Assembly (NCBI RefSeq): GCF_026239675.1
Contig: NZ_JAPIVQ010000002.1
Span: forward strand, 558,001-622,000
Length of the DNA: 64,000 nt
Reading direction: 5' to 3'
Source of the DNA: Pedobacter sp. PLR
Lineage (GTDB): Bacteria; Bacteroidota; Bacteroidia; Sphingobacteriales; Sphingobacteriaceae
How positions within the stretch are numbered: position 1 is the first letter of the stretch; every line of letters begins with the position of its first letter. A model generated the notes under the pieces. The model was given only the letters and a program-made list of their open reading frames with translations. It had not been told where the DNA came from and ran no database searches. Positions 25,611 through 33,290 of this stretch are shown here, in pieces. A program made the position numbers and the translations under genes.

Positions 25611-27242
25611 ATGAAATCAAATATATTTGATATGAAAAAGATATTTAAACTGACTATAATCGCTGCTGTTTGTTTGCTTACTTCAGTAGGTTGCAGAAAG
25701 AATTTCGATGTGATCAATACAGATCCTTCTACTTATAACCCGGGGAACTTTGACCCTAACTTTGTATTGACCAGTGCCCAGCTTGGGTATTCGGGAAGTA
25801 TAGATTTTAGCTACGATACCTGGCGTGCAAATTTAATTTATTGTTCTACCATGACGCAGGGCCTGTCTTCTGTAATTGGTTATTGGGCGGGGGATAAGTA
25901 CATCCTGAATGCAGGTTATACTGCTGCTTACTGGGGCTTTAAAGGAGAAAATCCAACTGGTGGCGATGGCGCTTATGCAGAGCAGGTGAGACCAATCGTT
26001 GACGTTGTTAAATCTACGAAAGACAAACCTCAATATGCTAATTTGCACCAGATTGCTCGTATTATGAGGGCTTTAGTGTTTCAACGTATCACCGATTTAT
26101 ATGGTGATGTTCCTTATTCTCAGGCAGGGATTGGTTATTACGATAAAACGTATTTCCCTGTATATGACAAACAACAGGCGATTTATGCGGACCTTTTGAA
26201 AGAAGTAAGTGAAGCGACTGCGGCTTTGGATCCTGCTAAAGACAGACCAGGTGGTGATGTTTACTATAATGGTGATATTAACAAATGGAAACGCTTTGGA
26301 AATACCTTATTGTTAAGAATTGCGATGCGTTTGAGTAAAGTTGATCCGGCAACGGCACAAACCTGGGTTCAAAAGGTGGTTGGTAATACTATGACCAGCA
26401 ATGATGACAATGCTTTCCTGATGGGAGACGAAAAAGGGGATCGGATTACGATCAATAGAAACAGTCAGATTTTAACAGGTGGCGGTGGACAGGAGAACTA
26501 TTACACCAGATGGTCAAAAACATTTATTGATTATTTGAAAAGTACGAATGATCCACGTCTGGGGAAAATTGCAGTTACCAACTTGTACATTAATGATGTC
26601 ACTAAAGACCAAAATCCAGCGGCAAATGCAAATCCAGCAGTGCAAAAAGGAATGCCAAATGGAAAAGATTTAAGTCTGGTAGCTAACCTGGGGATTTCTT
26701 TTGATCCAGGCTTTACGACTTTCAATGATTACTCTTCACCAAGTCCGGCGCTGATTAAGAAAAGCGGGCCAACCTTCGTGTTGACTTATGCTGAATCTGA
26801 ATTGTTGCTTGCTGATGCAGCACAGCGTTTCGGAATTGCTGGAAGTGCTGCCGATCATTACCGCAAAGGAGTAGTAGCTGCCATGACGTACTTATCGCAG
26901 TACGATCCTGTAGCAGGTGTTGCAGAAGGTGTGGCAAACGCTTATGTAGATGCAAATCCTTACAATGCAGCGAATGGTTTAAACATGATCAATACGCAAT
27001 ATTGGGTGCTGACCAATTCAAAACTGGACTTTTATGAGTCATGGTCTAATTGGAGAAGAACAGGTTTCCCTGTATTAATACCGGTTGTTTACCCTGGAAA
27101 TTCTACGAATGGTACCATTCCCAGACGCTTTCCTTATCCTATTGATGAGGCAGGATTTAACACGGCTAACTATAATGCTGCGGTAGCTTCGATTCCTGGA
27201 GGAGATGTAATGACTTCAAGAGTGTGGTGGGATAAGCAATAA
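25611..27242 (+). CDS. SusD/RagB-like nutrient-binding lipoprotein
   Basis: 543 residues from the ATG at 25611; a second ATG at 25632 also leaves a usable lipoprotein signal. Lipobox SVGC with Cys near 27. The body matches the SusD-like group with the N-terminal FDVINTDPSTYNPGNFDPNFVLTSAQ segment and TPR-like helices (ITDLYGDVPYSQAG near 155-168, KWKRFGNTLLLRIAMRLSK near 224-242). It caps the SusC barrel from outside and binds the ligand. No degradative enzyme follows, so this is an uptake pair under ECF control whose substrate cannot be inferred. Confidence 0.94.
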   Translation: MKSNIFDMKKIFKLTIIAAVCLLTSVGCRKNFDVINTDPSTYNPGNFDPNFVLTSAQLGYSGSIDFSYDTWRANLIYCSTMTQGLSSVIGYWAGDKYILNAGYTAAYWGFKGENPTGGDGAYAEQVRPIVDVVKSTKDKPQYANLHQIARIMRALVFQRITDLYGDVPYSQAGIGYYDKTYFPVYDKQQAIYADLLKEVSEATAALDPAKDRPGGDVYYNGDINKWKRFGNTLLLRIAMRLSKVDPATAQTWVQKVVGNTMTSNDDNAFLMGDEKGDRITINRNSQILTGGGGQENYYTRWSKTFIDYLKSTNDPRLGKIAVTNLYINDVTKDQNPAANANPAVQKGMPNGKDLSLVANLGISFDPGFTTFNDYSSPSPALIKKSGPTFVLTYAESELLLADAAQRFGIAGSAADHYRKGVVAAMTYLSQYDPVAGVAEGVANAYVDANPYNAANGLNMINTQYWVLTNSKLDFYESWSNWRRTGFPVLIPVVYPGNSTNGTIPRRFPYPIDEAGFNTANYNAAVASIPGGDVMTSRVWWDKQ

Positions 27243-27276
27243 GTAAACCTATAACGCGCTCTTAAATAAATAAATC

Positions 27277-27303
27277 ATTCCCTGCTTCGGCGGGGAATTT
27301 TTT
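27277..27303 (+). terminator. terminator after SusC/SusD pair
   Basis: ATTCCCTGC (27277-27285) and GCGGGGAAT (27290-27298) pair around a TTCG tetraloop with one T-G pair, followed by a T run to 27303. A textbook terminator closing the ECF-controlled locus. Confidence 0.93.
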
Positions 27304-27349
27304 GTTTGAAGATCCTGTGTAAGAAAGCGCTTCCATTTAGAAAAGCCTT

Positions 27350-27407
27350 TAAAAAAGGAAAACGGGAGCAAGTCCTCCGACTCACCCCCGTTTAAATTAA
27401 CGCTCTC
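27350..27407 (-). ncRNA. candidate small RNA of about 57 nt with own promoter and terminator
   Basis: On the minus strand, TACATTTG (27420-27413) with a TTTC at -33 would start transcription near 27407. After about 14 bases comes a hairpin whose arms (27393-27379 and 27374-27360) pair over 15 positions, with GGAG in the loop. Three pairs are G-U on this strand but would be A-C mismatches on the other, so the structure belongs to minus-strand RNA. TTTTCCTTTTTT follows. No protein could be made from it. Boundaries are predicted, not measured. Confidence 0.55.
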
Positions 27408-27412
27408 AAGGA

Positions 27413-27420
27413 CAAATGTA
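27413..27420 (-). promoter_or_regulatory. -7 element of the candidate small RNA
   Basis: TACATTTG read on the minus strand, a perfect TAnnTTTG match. The -33 position has TTTC (27444-27441), one base from TTTG. Confidence 0.55.
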
Positions 27421-27687
27421 GAAATAATTTCAATCTTCGGAAAGCAGAAATTAAATTATTGAATTGAGATTACAATTTGAAGACTAGCTACATAGCGCTA
27501 AAAGTGGTGCTAAAACGAGCAATGTGGTCTTATTGCTTAGAAACGAAGGTTTTGACAAAAACGCTGATCTTTTTGACAATTGCATAAACTTTTTAAATAA
27601 GCTCGGAAATTTCATTATTTTTTTTACCTATTCATTTGGATTAAATCTAAATAATAACAACCTTTGTATATCAACAAGGTTCAATAC

Positions 27688-28053
27688 ATGCAAAAGACAG
27701 CTATCGCATCTCCAATCCATTTTGAAGAAGTATTTAGTACAACGAAAGGTTCCATTTATCAATCAGACAGTGAATACTGCTGGTATGTAGATTTTGCCGG
27801 AAAACTTGCCCGTTTTGATTACCGCAATCTTTTGAAATTACAAAAAGCAGTTTACGGGATTGACATTGAAAATATCTTGTTAACGAGCGACAAGTCTGCT
27901 GACGTAGAAATTATCTTTATTTGTGCCTGCGACCATTGTTATGTATTGTCTTTAATCGAAATCATCGCTTTAAAGGAATTATTGCAGGGAGCTTTTGTAA
28001 TGCTGGACCTTAACCACATCATTCAGGACCGCCTTTTTAGGCTAGCAGCCTGA
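27688..28053 (+). CDS. conserved small protein of unknown function
   Basis: 121 residues from the ATG at 27688; an upstream GTA/TAT region lacks a better start. Seen: an N-terminal MQKTAIASPIHFEEVFSTTK, SEYCWYVDFAGKLARFDYRNLLKLQKAVYG (about 32-61) and the C-terminal CDHCYVLSLIEIIALKELLQGAFVMLDLN with a CxxC (about 87-90). No signal peptide. The arrangement resembles short Bacteroidota proteins of DUF type, but I cannot name the family with certainty. A near-consensus promoter lies 22 bases upstream. It precedes ferritin with a 100-base gap. Confidence 0.65.
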   Translation: MQKTAIASPIHFEEVFSTTKGSIYQSDSEYCWYVDFAGKLARFDYRNLLKLQKAVYGIDIENILLTSDKSADVEIIFICACDHCYVLSLIEIIALKELLQGAFVMLDLNHIIQDRLFRLAA

Positions 28054-28080
28054 TCTAATTAGAATTAGAATCTTTCCATA

Positions 28081-28109
28081 TTGCCTTTAAATGCAGTATT
28101 GTACATTTT
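28081..28109 (+). promoter_or_regulatory. putative ferritin promoter
   Basis: TTG at 28081-28083, an 18-base spacer and TACATTTT at 28102-28109, one base from TAnnTTTG. The distance to the ferritin start is 46 bases. Confidence 0.5.
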
Positions 28110-28155
28110 TAGCCTTAAATTTGTTATCAACAATAGGAATTAAATCTACAATATT

Positions 28156-28683
28156 ATGAAAGATATCATGCGCGTAAAAAGTTCAATCTCTACAGATTTA
28201 GAGACACTTTTAAACCAACAGATTAAAAAAGAAGCCCTTTCCTCTTCGATCTATCTTTCTATGGCATCATGGTGTGACCGTAACGGATACGACAATTCAG
28301 CGGATTATTTCTTTAAACAAGCTGAAGAAGAAAGAATGCACCAGTTAAAATTTTACAAATACGTTCTTGATATGGGCGGAATGGCAATTTCGCCTGAAGT
28401 AACCAATATCAAGTTAGAATATAACTCTTTCCGTGAAGTGTTTGAAGAAGCATTAGAGCAGGAAATCAGCGTAACTCAGTCCATTAAAAACATCGCTGCC
28501 CGTTGCCATAAAGAACATGATTATGTGACTTTAGAGTTCTTAAACTGGTTCTTCAAAGAACAACGTGAAGAAGAATATAAAGCAAGACGTGCTGTAGAAT
28601 TGTTCGACGTAATTGGCGAAGAAGGAACAGGAAGATGGCAGATTGACAAACACGTTGGTCAGATCGTTTACTCAGAAGGATAA
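28156..28683 (+). CDS. ftnA: ferritin (non-haem iron storage)
   Basis: Cytosolic 24-mer cage that oxidises Fe(II) and stores ferric mineral. 175 residues from the ATG at 28156 (an ATG four codons later is possible). A four-helix bundle with the expected ferroxidase residues: Glu in KKEALSSSIYLSMASW near 26, the EEERMHQLKFY motif near 57-67 (Glu and His ligands), and Glu/Gln in EALEQEISVTQSI near 99-111 and FLNWFFKEQREEEY near 132-145. No haem-binding Met of bacterioferritin was recognised. Own promoter and own terminator, so it is monocistronic. Confidence 0.94.
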   Translation: MKDIMRVKSSISTDLETLLNQQIKKEALSSSIYLSMASWCDRNGYDNSADYFFKQAEEERMHQLKFYKYVLDMGGMAISPEVTNIKLEYNSFREVFEEALEQEISVTQSIKNIAARCHKEHDYVTLEFLNWFFKEQREEEYKARRAVELFDVIGEEGTGRWQIDKHVGQIVYSEG

Positions 28684-28715
28684 TCATTAGCTGATTAGCT
28701 TCAAAATAAATTTAT

Positions 28716-28757
28716 AAAGCACATACGGATGTCAAAACATCGTATGTGCTTTTTTTG
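28716..28757 (+). terminator. ferritin terminator
   Basis: AAAGCACATACG (28716-28727) plus ATGT pair with ACAT and CGTATGTGCTTT, with a single bulged G, followed by a T7 run ending at 28757. Confidence 0.9.
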
Positions 28758-28778
28758 TTATCATTTAAAACCTGGGGG

Positions 28779-28919
28779 ATGTCTAAGAAGGGAAAAAACA
28801 AAAAAAAGGGCGATAAAAAAGACAAGCACGACAAACACGATAAAAAAGACAAGAAGAAAAAGGAATGCTGCGAGAAATACCTGAAAGGGAACCGCTGCAA
28901 AAACTGTCCTAATGGCTAG
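28779..28919 (+). CDS. Lys/Asp-rich 46-residue microprotein with C-terminal Cys motif
   Basis: ATG at 28779 with GGGGG directly before it, stop TAG at 28917-28919. The first 28 residues are nearly all Lys, Asp, Gly, Asn and His (MSKKGKNKKKGDKKDKHDKH...). The last 18 carry four Cys in CCEKYLKGNRCKNCPNG, the spacing CC-x8-C-x2-C. This could bind a metal ion and nucleic acid, but that is inference. The stop is one base before the end of the convergent regulator gene. It lies just after the ferritin terminator; no own promoter is clear. Confidence 0.6.
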   Translation: MSKKGKNKKKGDKKDKHDKHDKKDKKKKECCEKYLKGNRCKNCPNG

Positions 28920-28920
28920 A

Positions 28921-31900
28921 TTATTTGTTTTCGGAAGGGGAGGTGTCACCATTGGCAGCCCCGCTATTTGCGCCGATATATTCAGAAGGAGTTTTAGCAA
29001 ATTGCTTTTTAAACTCCCTGCTGAAATACTTACGGTCGGAAAATCCGACCATATAACCCACTTCATATACCGTATACCTGTTTTGTAAGAGCAGTTGTGC
29101 CGCTTTTTTCAACCGGATGGACTTGGCAAAATCATTGACTGATAAATCTGTCAAAGCTTTTAGCTTCTTGTATAGCACGGATTGACTCATGCCTATCTTT
29201 TCGGCCATCAGGTCTACCCCGAAATCTTCCTGCTCCATATGGGCCTCTATAATCCCGGTCAACCGGGATAAAAACAACTCATCTTTAGGGTCAGCCATTT
29301 GCTGATTCGACTCCAGAATCAATTCCTTACTGTATTTTTTGCGCATCTGCGCTCTTGCGGCTAAAAAGTTGCGTACCTGCAGTTGCAGGATTTTAGTGCT
29401 GAATGGTTTGCTGAGGTAGAGGTCTGCACCCTGACTCAGTCCGCTGATCTGATCCGTTTGGCTGCTTTTGGCAGTAAGCAGGAACACAGGGATGTGATTA
29501 GTCCGCTCATCAGTTTTCAATTGACTACACAGCGTAAAACCGTCCATTTCGGGCATCATAACATCACTGATGATGAGGTCAGGGATTTCTTCGGTCGCTT
29601 TTTCCCATCCTGATCTGCCATTTTCTGCTAAAAGCACCTGATAGTTTGCCTCCAGAGATTCTTTGATGAGGTTGCGGAGTTCAGCATGGTCTTCTACGAT
29701 AAGAACGGTTGGTTTCTTTTGATGGTCGGATGTAGCAGCATTAACTGTTTCTGTTGTTGCTGAGTCCTGCACGGAGCCAGGGATAAGCGTCGGGTTAAGC
29801 TGCGGTTGTGACTTTACTGACTGTTGCGCTGATTGCAGCGGCGGCTGCCCTGAATGTTGTTGTTGTTGTTGTTGTTGTTGCCCGGATAAATGCGCCTTGC
29901 CTGGTAGAAGGGACAGTTCAAAGCAGGTAAATCCCGGTTTGTTTTCTGCTCCGGGTAAACTACTCACTTCAATATTCCCTTTGTGCAATTCTACAATATG
30001 TTTCGATAGTGCGAGTCCGATACCATAGCCGGTATTCTGGATATGGTGTTCTTCTACCTGGAAGTAATTCTCGAACAATTGTTCCAGATGTTCAGGCGCT
30101 ATTCCTCTGCCGGTATCACAGATGCTCACTTTTAAGGCTTTCGGGCTGGTTTTGATATCGATTGCAATCCGACCACCTTCCGGCGTAAATTTAAACGCAT
30201 TGGAAAGCAGATTAAAAAACACCTTCTCTAACTGCTCCTTATCAAAATAAAGCAAGATTGGCGACTGATCATATTGCAGCGAGAAGTCTATGTTCTTTTT
30301 AGCCGACAATTCCTCAAAACTGTTGTAAATCTCCTGTATAAAAGGGATGAAGTCATGTTCAGTCAGTTTTAGCTTTAAATTCTTCGTTTCCGCTTTACGG
30401 AAATCCATCAGTTCATTGACCAGTTTTAACAGGCGGTCTGCATTGTTTTTTACCTTATTCAATTGCTGCTTCACCGGACTATCCCCTTGCTGCCCTTCCA
30501 GGAGGTTTTCAATAGGCGCCATGATTAGTGTCAGGTGTGTCCGGATTTCATGGGAGATATTGGTAAAAAAATTCAGCTTGATCTGGTGCAGCTCTTCGTC
30601 TTTGAGTAATAAGCCACGGAGGTAGAAAAAGCGGGTGATAAAGAACAGCATCATGCCGAAGATGGCCAGATAAATCCCGTATGCCCACCAGCTTTTCCAG
30701 AATGGCGGTAAGATTTTGATTTTCATGCTGACCGGTTCGCTCCATATCCCATCATTATTGGCTCCTTTTACCCATAAAATGTAATTTCCGGAAGCCAGAT
30801 TTGTATAAGTTGCTGTGGGGATCTCACTTTCCACCCAGTCGCCATTTACACCTTCCAGCCGGTAAGCATATTTGTTTTTGTTGGACTTGATATAATTCAG
30901 CAAGGCAAATTCAATAGTAAATATGTTTTGCTGGTAGGGGAAAGTCAGGTGATCGGTAAAGCTAACGTCCTGTTTCAACAAGCCATTCTCCGCATTGATT
31001 TGTACCGGTTCATTGAAAAGTTTGAGCCCTGTAAATACCAGGGGGGCATGGTAACTGTTTTTTTCTATCTCTTCCGGCGCAAAATAGCTGAGGCCATTAT
31101 AGCCACCAAAGTAAAGGTCTCCGTTTTTAGCTTTATAAGAGGAATTGTAATTGAACTCATCACCGGCAAGGCCATCGCTGGTGGTATAGGTAAGAAAGAC
31201 CTCAGACTTCGGGTTAAATCTGGCTAAACCATTAGAAGTACTGACCCAAAGCATCTGGTTATCATCTTCCAGGATACCCACTACATTGTCATTTGGGAGA
31301 CCGTCTGCTGTGGTATAGGTCTTGACAAATTTCTTCCGGCTGCCGTCATATTTGCTGAGTCCACCATAATAGAGTCCCACCCAAATGTTTCCTTTCGGAT
31401 CTTCCTGAATACAGTTGATGTAATTTGCGTTATTGTTGACGCTGTTACTTCCTTTTGGCAGTTTGAAGGATTGCAGTTGCTGACGGTCTGCGGATAGCAG
31501 GAACAGGCCTTTGGTACTGGCAATCCAGATGTTTTGCTTTGAATCCTGAAATAATACTTTGATGTTATAGTTGCGGATACTGCGTAAAACAGGGAGCTCA
31601 GGGTAAGGTATTAACAAGCCGGCTTTTTTGCTGAAGATGCGGATGCCGGTCTGACTGCCGGTCCAGAATGCCCCTTTATCATCTTCCATCAGGGCAACAA
31701 GCTCAGAACGCGTCACCTTGGTATTGTCTCCGTTGATGAAGAAGCGTTTGAAGCTGCGGGTCCGGGGATCAAAAAGGTTCAACCCTCCGCCATGTGTGCC
31801 TACCCAAATGTCGCCTCCTTTATCCTTGTAAATAACTTTCACTAAATCTGAACCCAGACTTCCGGGGTCGGAGGCCTTTAATTTGTAGCTGCTGAACTGC

Positions 31901-33087
31901 TGTGTCTGACGGTTTAAATGGTTGAGTCCGCCACCTTCTGTTCCTATCCATAAGTTGTCATCTTTGTCGGCAATAATAGAGCTGACTACATTGTGACTGA
32001 TACCAGCCAGCTTTTCATTGTACTGCATGGTTTTAAAATTGGTATCATGCGCATAGGTGACGTTTACCCCACCATAATAGGTGCCAATCCAAAGGGAGCC
32101 ATTGGGATCTTCGTAAATGCTGTAAATGGAATTTTGGTTCAGGCTCCGGCTTACAGACTTCAAATGCTGGTAGCTTTTGAATTTCTTGCTTAGCGGATCT
32201 AAAATGCTCAGTCCTTCCTGCGTGCCAATACAAAGGTTTCCGGCTTTGTTTCTGGACATCCGGCGCACGGAATTGTGGATCAACGAGTTTTTATTGCCTT
32301 CTTCATGCGCATACCTGCTGAAGGTATTTGTGCCCGGGTGGAAAAGGTTGATTCCCGAACTTTCTGTGGCTACCCATAAATTCCTTTGCCGGTCTTCGGT
32401 AATGGCGGTAACGGAATTGTCGCTCAGGCTGTTTGCTTTACCAGGATCATGGCTAAAGCGGGCCAGTTCTTGCAAGCGGCCGTTAAAGCTCAGCTTGCTG
32501 AGTCCGGAATTGGTCCCTATCCATAAATAGCCCTGATGATCTTCAAAAATACTGAGGACTTCCGAATTGGCAATGCCGCTTTTAAGGCCCAGTTTATAAG
32601 TGGGCGTAAAGGTGTTTGTATTCCGGTCTCTGAGCAGATAGAGGCCTGTTCTTCCGGCAACCCATAAGTTCCCCTTCCGGTCCTCATAGATCGCATTAAC
32701 AGGTGCATACTGCTTATTGTGCTTATTGCCGTCTAAATAGATTCTTTCAAAAGTATTCTTTTTGGGATTGAAGCGGTTTAAGCCGTTGGCGGTACCTACC
32801 CAGAGCACTTTTTTACGGTCACTATGTAAAGCGGTGATGTAATCATCGGACAGGCTGCTTGAATCATTCGCCTTGCTTTTATACAATTGAAATTTATTGC
32901 CATCGTAACGGTTGAGTCCAAATCTGGATCCAAACCACATAAAGCCACGACTATCCTGTGTAATGGCAAATATGGAATTCTGAGACAGCCCGTTTTCCGT
33001 CTTCAGGTGGTTAAAATTTAGTTCCTGTGCGTTGCTGCATAATTGCATCAGTAGCAGGGAAATGCTGAAAATAGTTTGCTTTATCAT
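28921..33087 (-). CDS. hybrid two-component system sensor/regulator (HTCS)
   Basis: 1388 residues from the ATG at 33087; the frame is open further upstream but that part runs through the divergent promoter region. Signal peptide to about residue 20, then some fourteen beta-propeller repeats (motifs like GxLWVGTxGGLN) forming the periplasmic sensor, a Y_Y_Y domain near 720-790, a membrane helix near 798-820, histidine kinase with His846, HATPase (FNLLSNAFKFTPEGG; GYGIGLALSKHIVELHKG), a Gln-rich linker, a receiver with Asp1175 in SDVMMPEMDG and a C-terminal AraC helix-turn-helix. It should bind a breakdown product of the glycan and switch on the divergent locus. His851 replaces the usual Pro after the H-box. 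Confidence 0.95.
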   Translation of the reverse strand: MIKQTIFSISLLLMQLCSNAQELNFNHLKTENGLSQNSIFAITQDSRGFMWFGSRFGLNRYDGNKFQLYKSKANDSSSLSDDYITALHSDRKKVLWVGTANGLNRFNPKKNTFERIYLDGNKHNKQYAPVNAIYEDRKGNLWVAGRTGLYLLRDRNTNTFTPTYKLGLKSGIANSEVLSIFEDHQGYLWIGTNSGLSKLSFNGRLQELARFSHDPGKANSLSDNSVTAITEDRQRNLWVATESSGINLFHPGTNTFSRYAHEEGNKNSLIHNSVRRMSRNKAGNLCIGTQEGLSILDPLSKKFKSYQHLKSVSRSLNQNSIYSIYEDPNGSLWIGTYYGGVNVTYAHDTNFKTMQYNEKLAGISHNVVSSIIADKDDNLWIGTEGGGLNHLNRQTQQFSSYKLKASDPGSLGSDLVKVIYKDKGGDIWVGTHGGGLNLFDPRTRSFKRFFINGDNTKVTRSELVALMEDDKGAFWTGSQTGIRIFSKKAGLLIPYPELPVLRSIRNYNIKVLFQDSKQNIWIASTKGLFLLSADRQQLQSFKLPKGSNSVNNNANYINCIQEDPKGNIWVGLYYGGLSKYDGSRKKFVKTYTTADGLPNDNVVGILEDDNQMLWVSTSNGLARFNPKSEVFLTYTTSDGLAGDEFNYNSSYKAKNGDLYFGGYNGLSYFAPEEIEKNSYHAPLVFTGLKLFNEPVQINAENGLLKQDVSFTDHLTFPYQQNIFTIEFALLNYIKSNKNKYAYRLEGVNGDWVESEIPTATYTNLASGNYILWVKGANNDGIWSEPVSMKIKILPPFWKSWWAYGIYLAIFGMMLFFITRFFYLRGLLLKDEELHQIKLNFFTNISHEIRTHLTLIMAPIENLLEGQQGDSPVKQQLNKVKNNADRLLKLVNELMDFRKAETKNLKLKLTEHDFIPFIQEIYNSFEELSAKKNIDFSLQYDQSPILLYFDKEQLEKVFFNLLSNAFKFTPEGGRIAIDIKTSPKALKVSICDTGRGIAPEHLEQLFENYFQVEEHHIQNTGYGIGLALSKHIVELHKGNIEVSSLPGAENKPGFTCFELSLLPGKAHLSGQQQQQQQQHSGQPPLQSAQQSVKSQPQLNPTLIPGSVQDSATTETVNAATSDHQKKPTVLIVEDHAELRNLIKESLEANYQVLLAENGRSGWEKATEEIPDLIISDVMMPEMDGFTLCSQLKTDERTNHIPVFLLTAKSSQTDQISGLSQGADLYLSKPFSTKILQLQVRNFLAARAQMRKKYSKELILESNQQMADPKDELFLSRLTGIIEAHMEQEDFGVDLMAEKIGMSQSVLYKKLKALTDLSVNDFAKSIRLKKAAQLLLQNRYTVYEVGYMVGFSDRKYFSREFKKQFAKTPSEYIGANSGAANGDTSPSENK
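29857..29880 (-). repeat. (CAA)8 trinucleotide repeat, Gln tract
   Basis: Eight CAA codons in a row encode Gln1070-1077 in the linker between kinase and receiver of the HTCS protein, followed by a Gln/Pro/Ser-rich stretch. Pure triplet repeats can change length by slippage without breaking the frame. Confidence 0.9.
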
Positions 33088-33290
33088 ACCCCTATAATAA
33101 ATCTGGTTAGGTCTCGTGGTGGTGAAGATCTTATCAATAAATGGTTTATTGCCCGTAATATACGGGTTAACGGGATTTTCCCCCCATATACAATCATTTT
33201 TCACCCCCATGTTTTTTGGATTGCCTACAACTTTACGATAAACCAAATAGGCGGTTGTCATCGGACAACACATCAACCAAAAAACCAAAT
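33088..33290. promoter_or_regulatory. divergent control region of the glycan locus
   Basis: 203 bases between the HTCS gene and the first susC-like gene. It contains a perfect inverted repeat CCCGTA-ATA-TACGGG at 33152-33166, followed by a second ACGGG at 33170-33174 and CCCCCC at 33180-33185. TACAACTTTA near 33226 resembles a poor -7 element, in line with activator-dependent transcription. The inverted repeat is a candidate binding site for the AraC domain; this is inference. Confidence 0.5.

Larger units (their letters stand above)
27304..27687. other. intergenic with candidate minus-strand RNA
   Basis: 384 bases without a supported protein gene. The left part holds the promoter-hairpin unit described separately (27350-27420, minus strand). 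The right part is AT-rich. A TTTG at 27635-27638 with AACCTTTG at 27659-27666 (20-base spacer) is a near-consensus promoter for the following gene. A frame open at 27524-27790 overlaps the start of that gene and looks spurious. Confidence 0.5.

Noticed and set aside
27524..27790. 88-codon frame upstream of the small conserved gene
   Set aside because: Overlaps the better supported gene at 27688-28053 in another frame, starts inside an AT-rich stretch and is rich in Asn, Phe and Ile as expected from composition alone.
28761..29066. Minus-strand frame overlapping the microprotein gene and the end of the HTCS gene
   Set aside because: Its Phe/Leu-rich part is merely the complement of the Lys codons of the microprotein; most of it lies inside the HTCS gene.
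33088..33288. N-terminal extension of the HTCS by 67 residues
   Set aside because: The ATG at 33087 starts a proper signal peptide, and the extension runs through the divergent promoter region with no domain.
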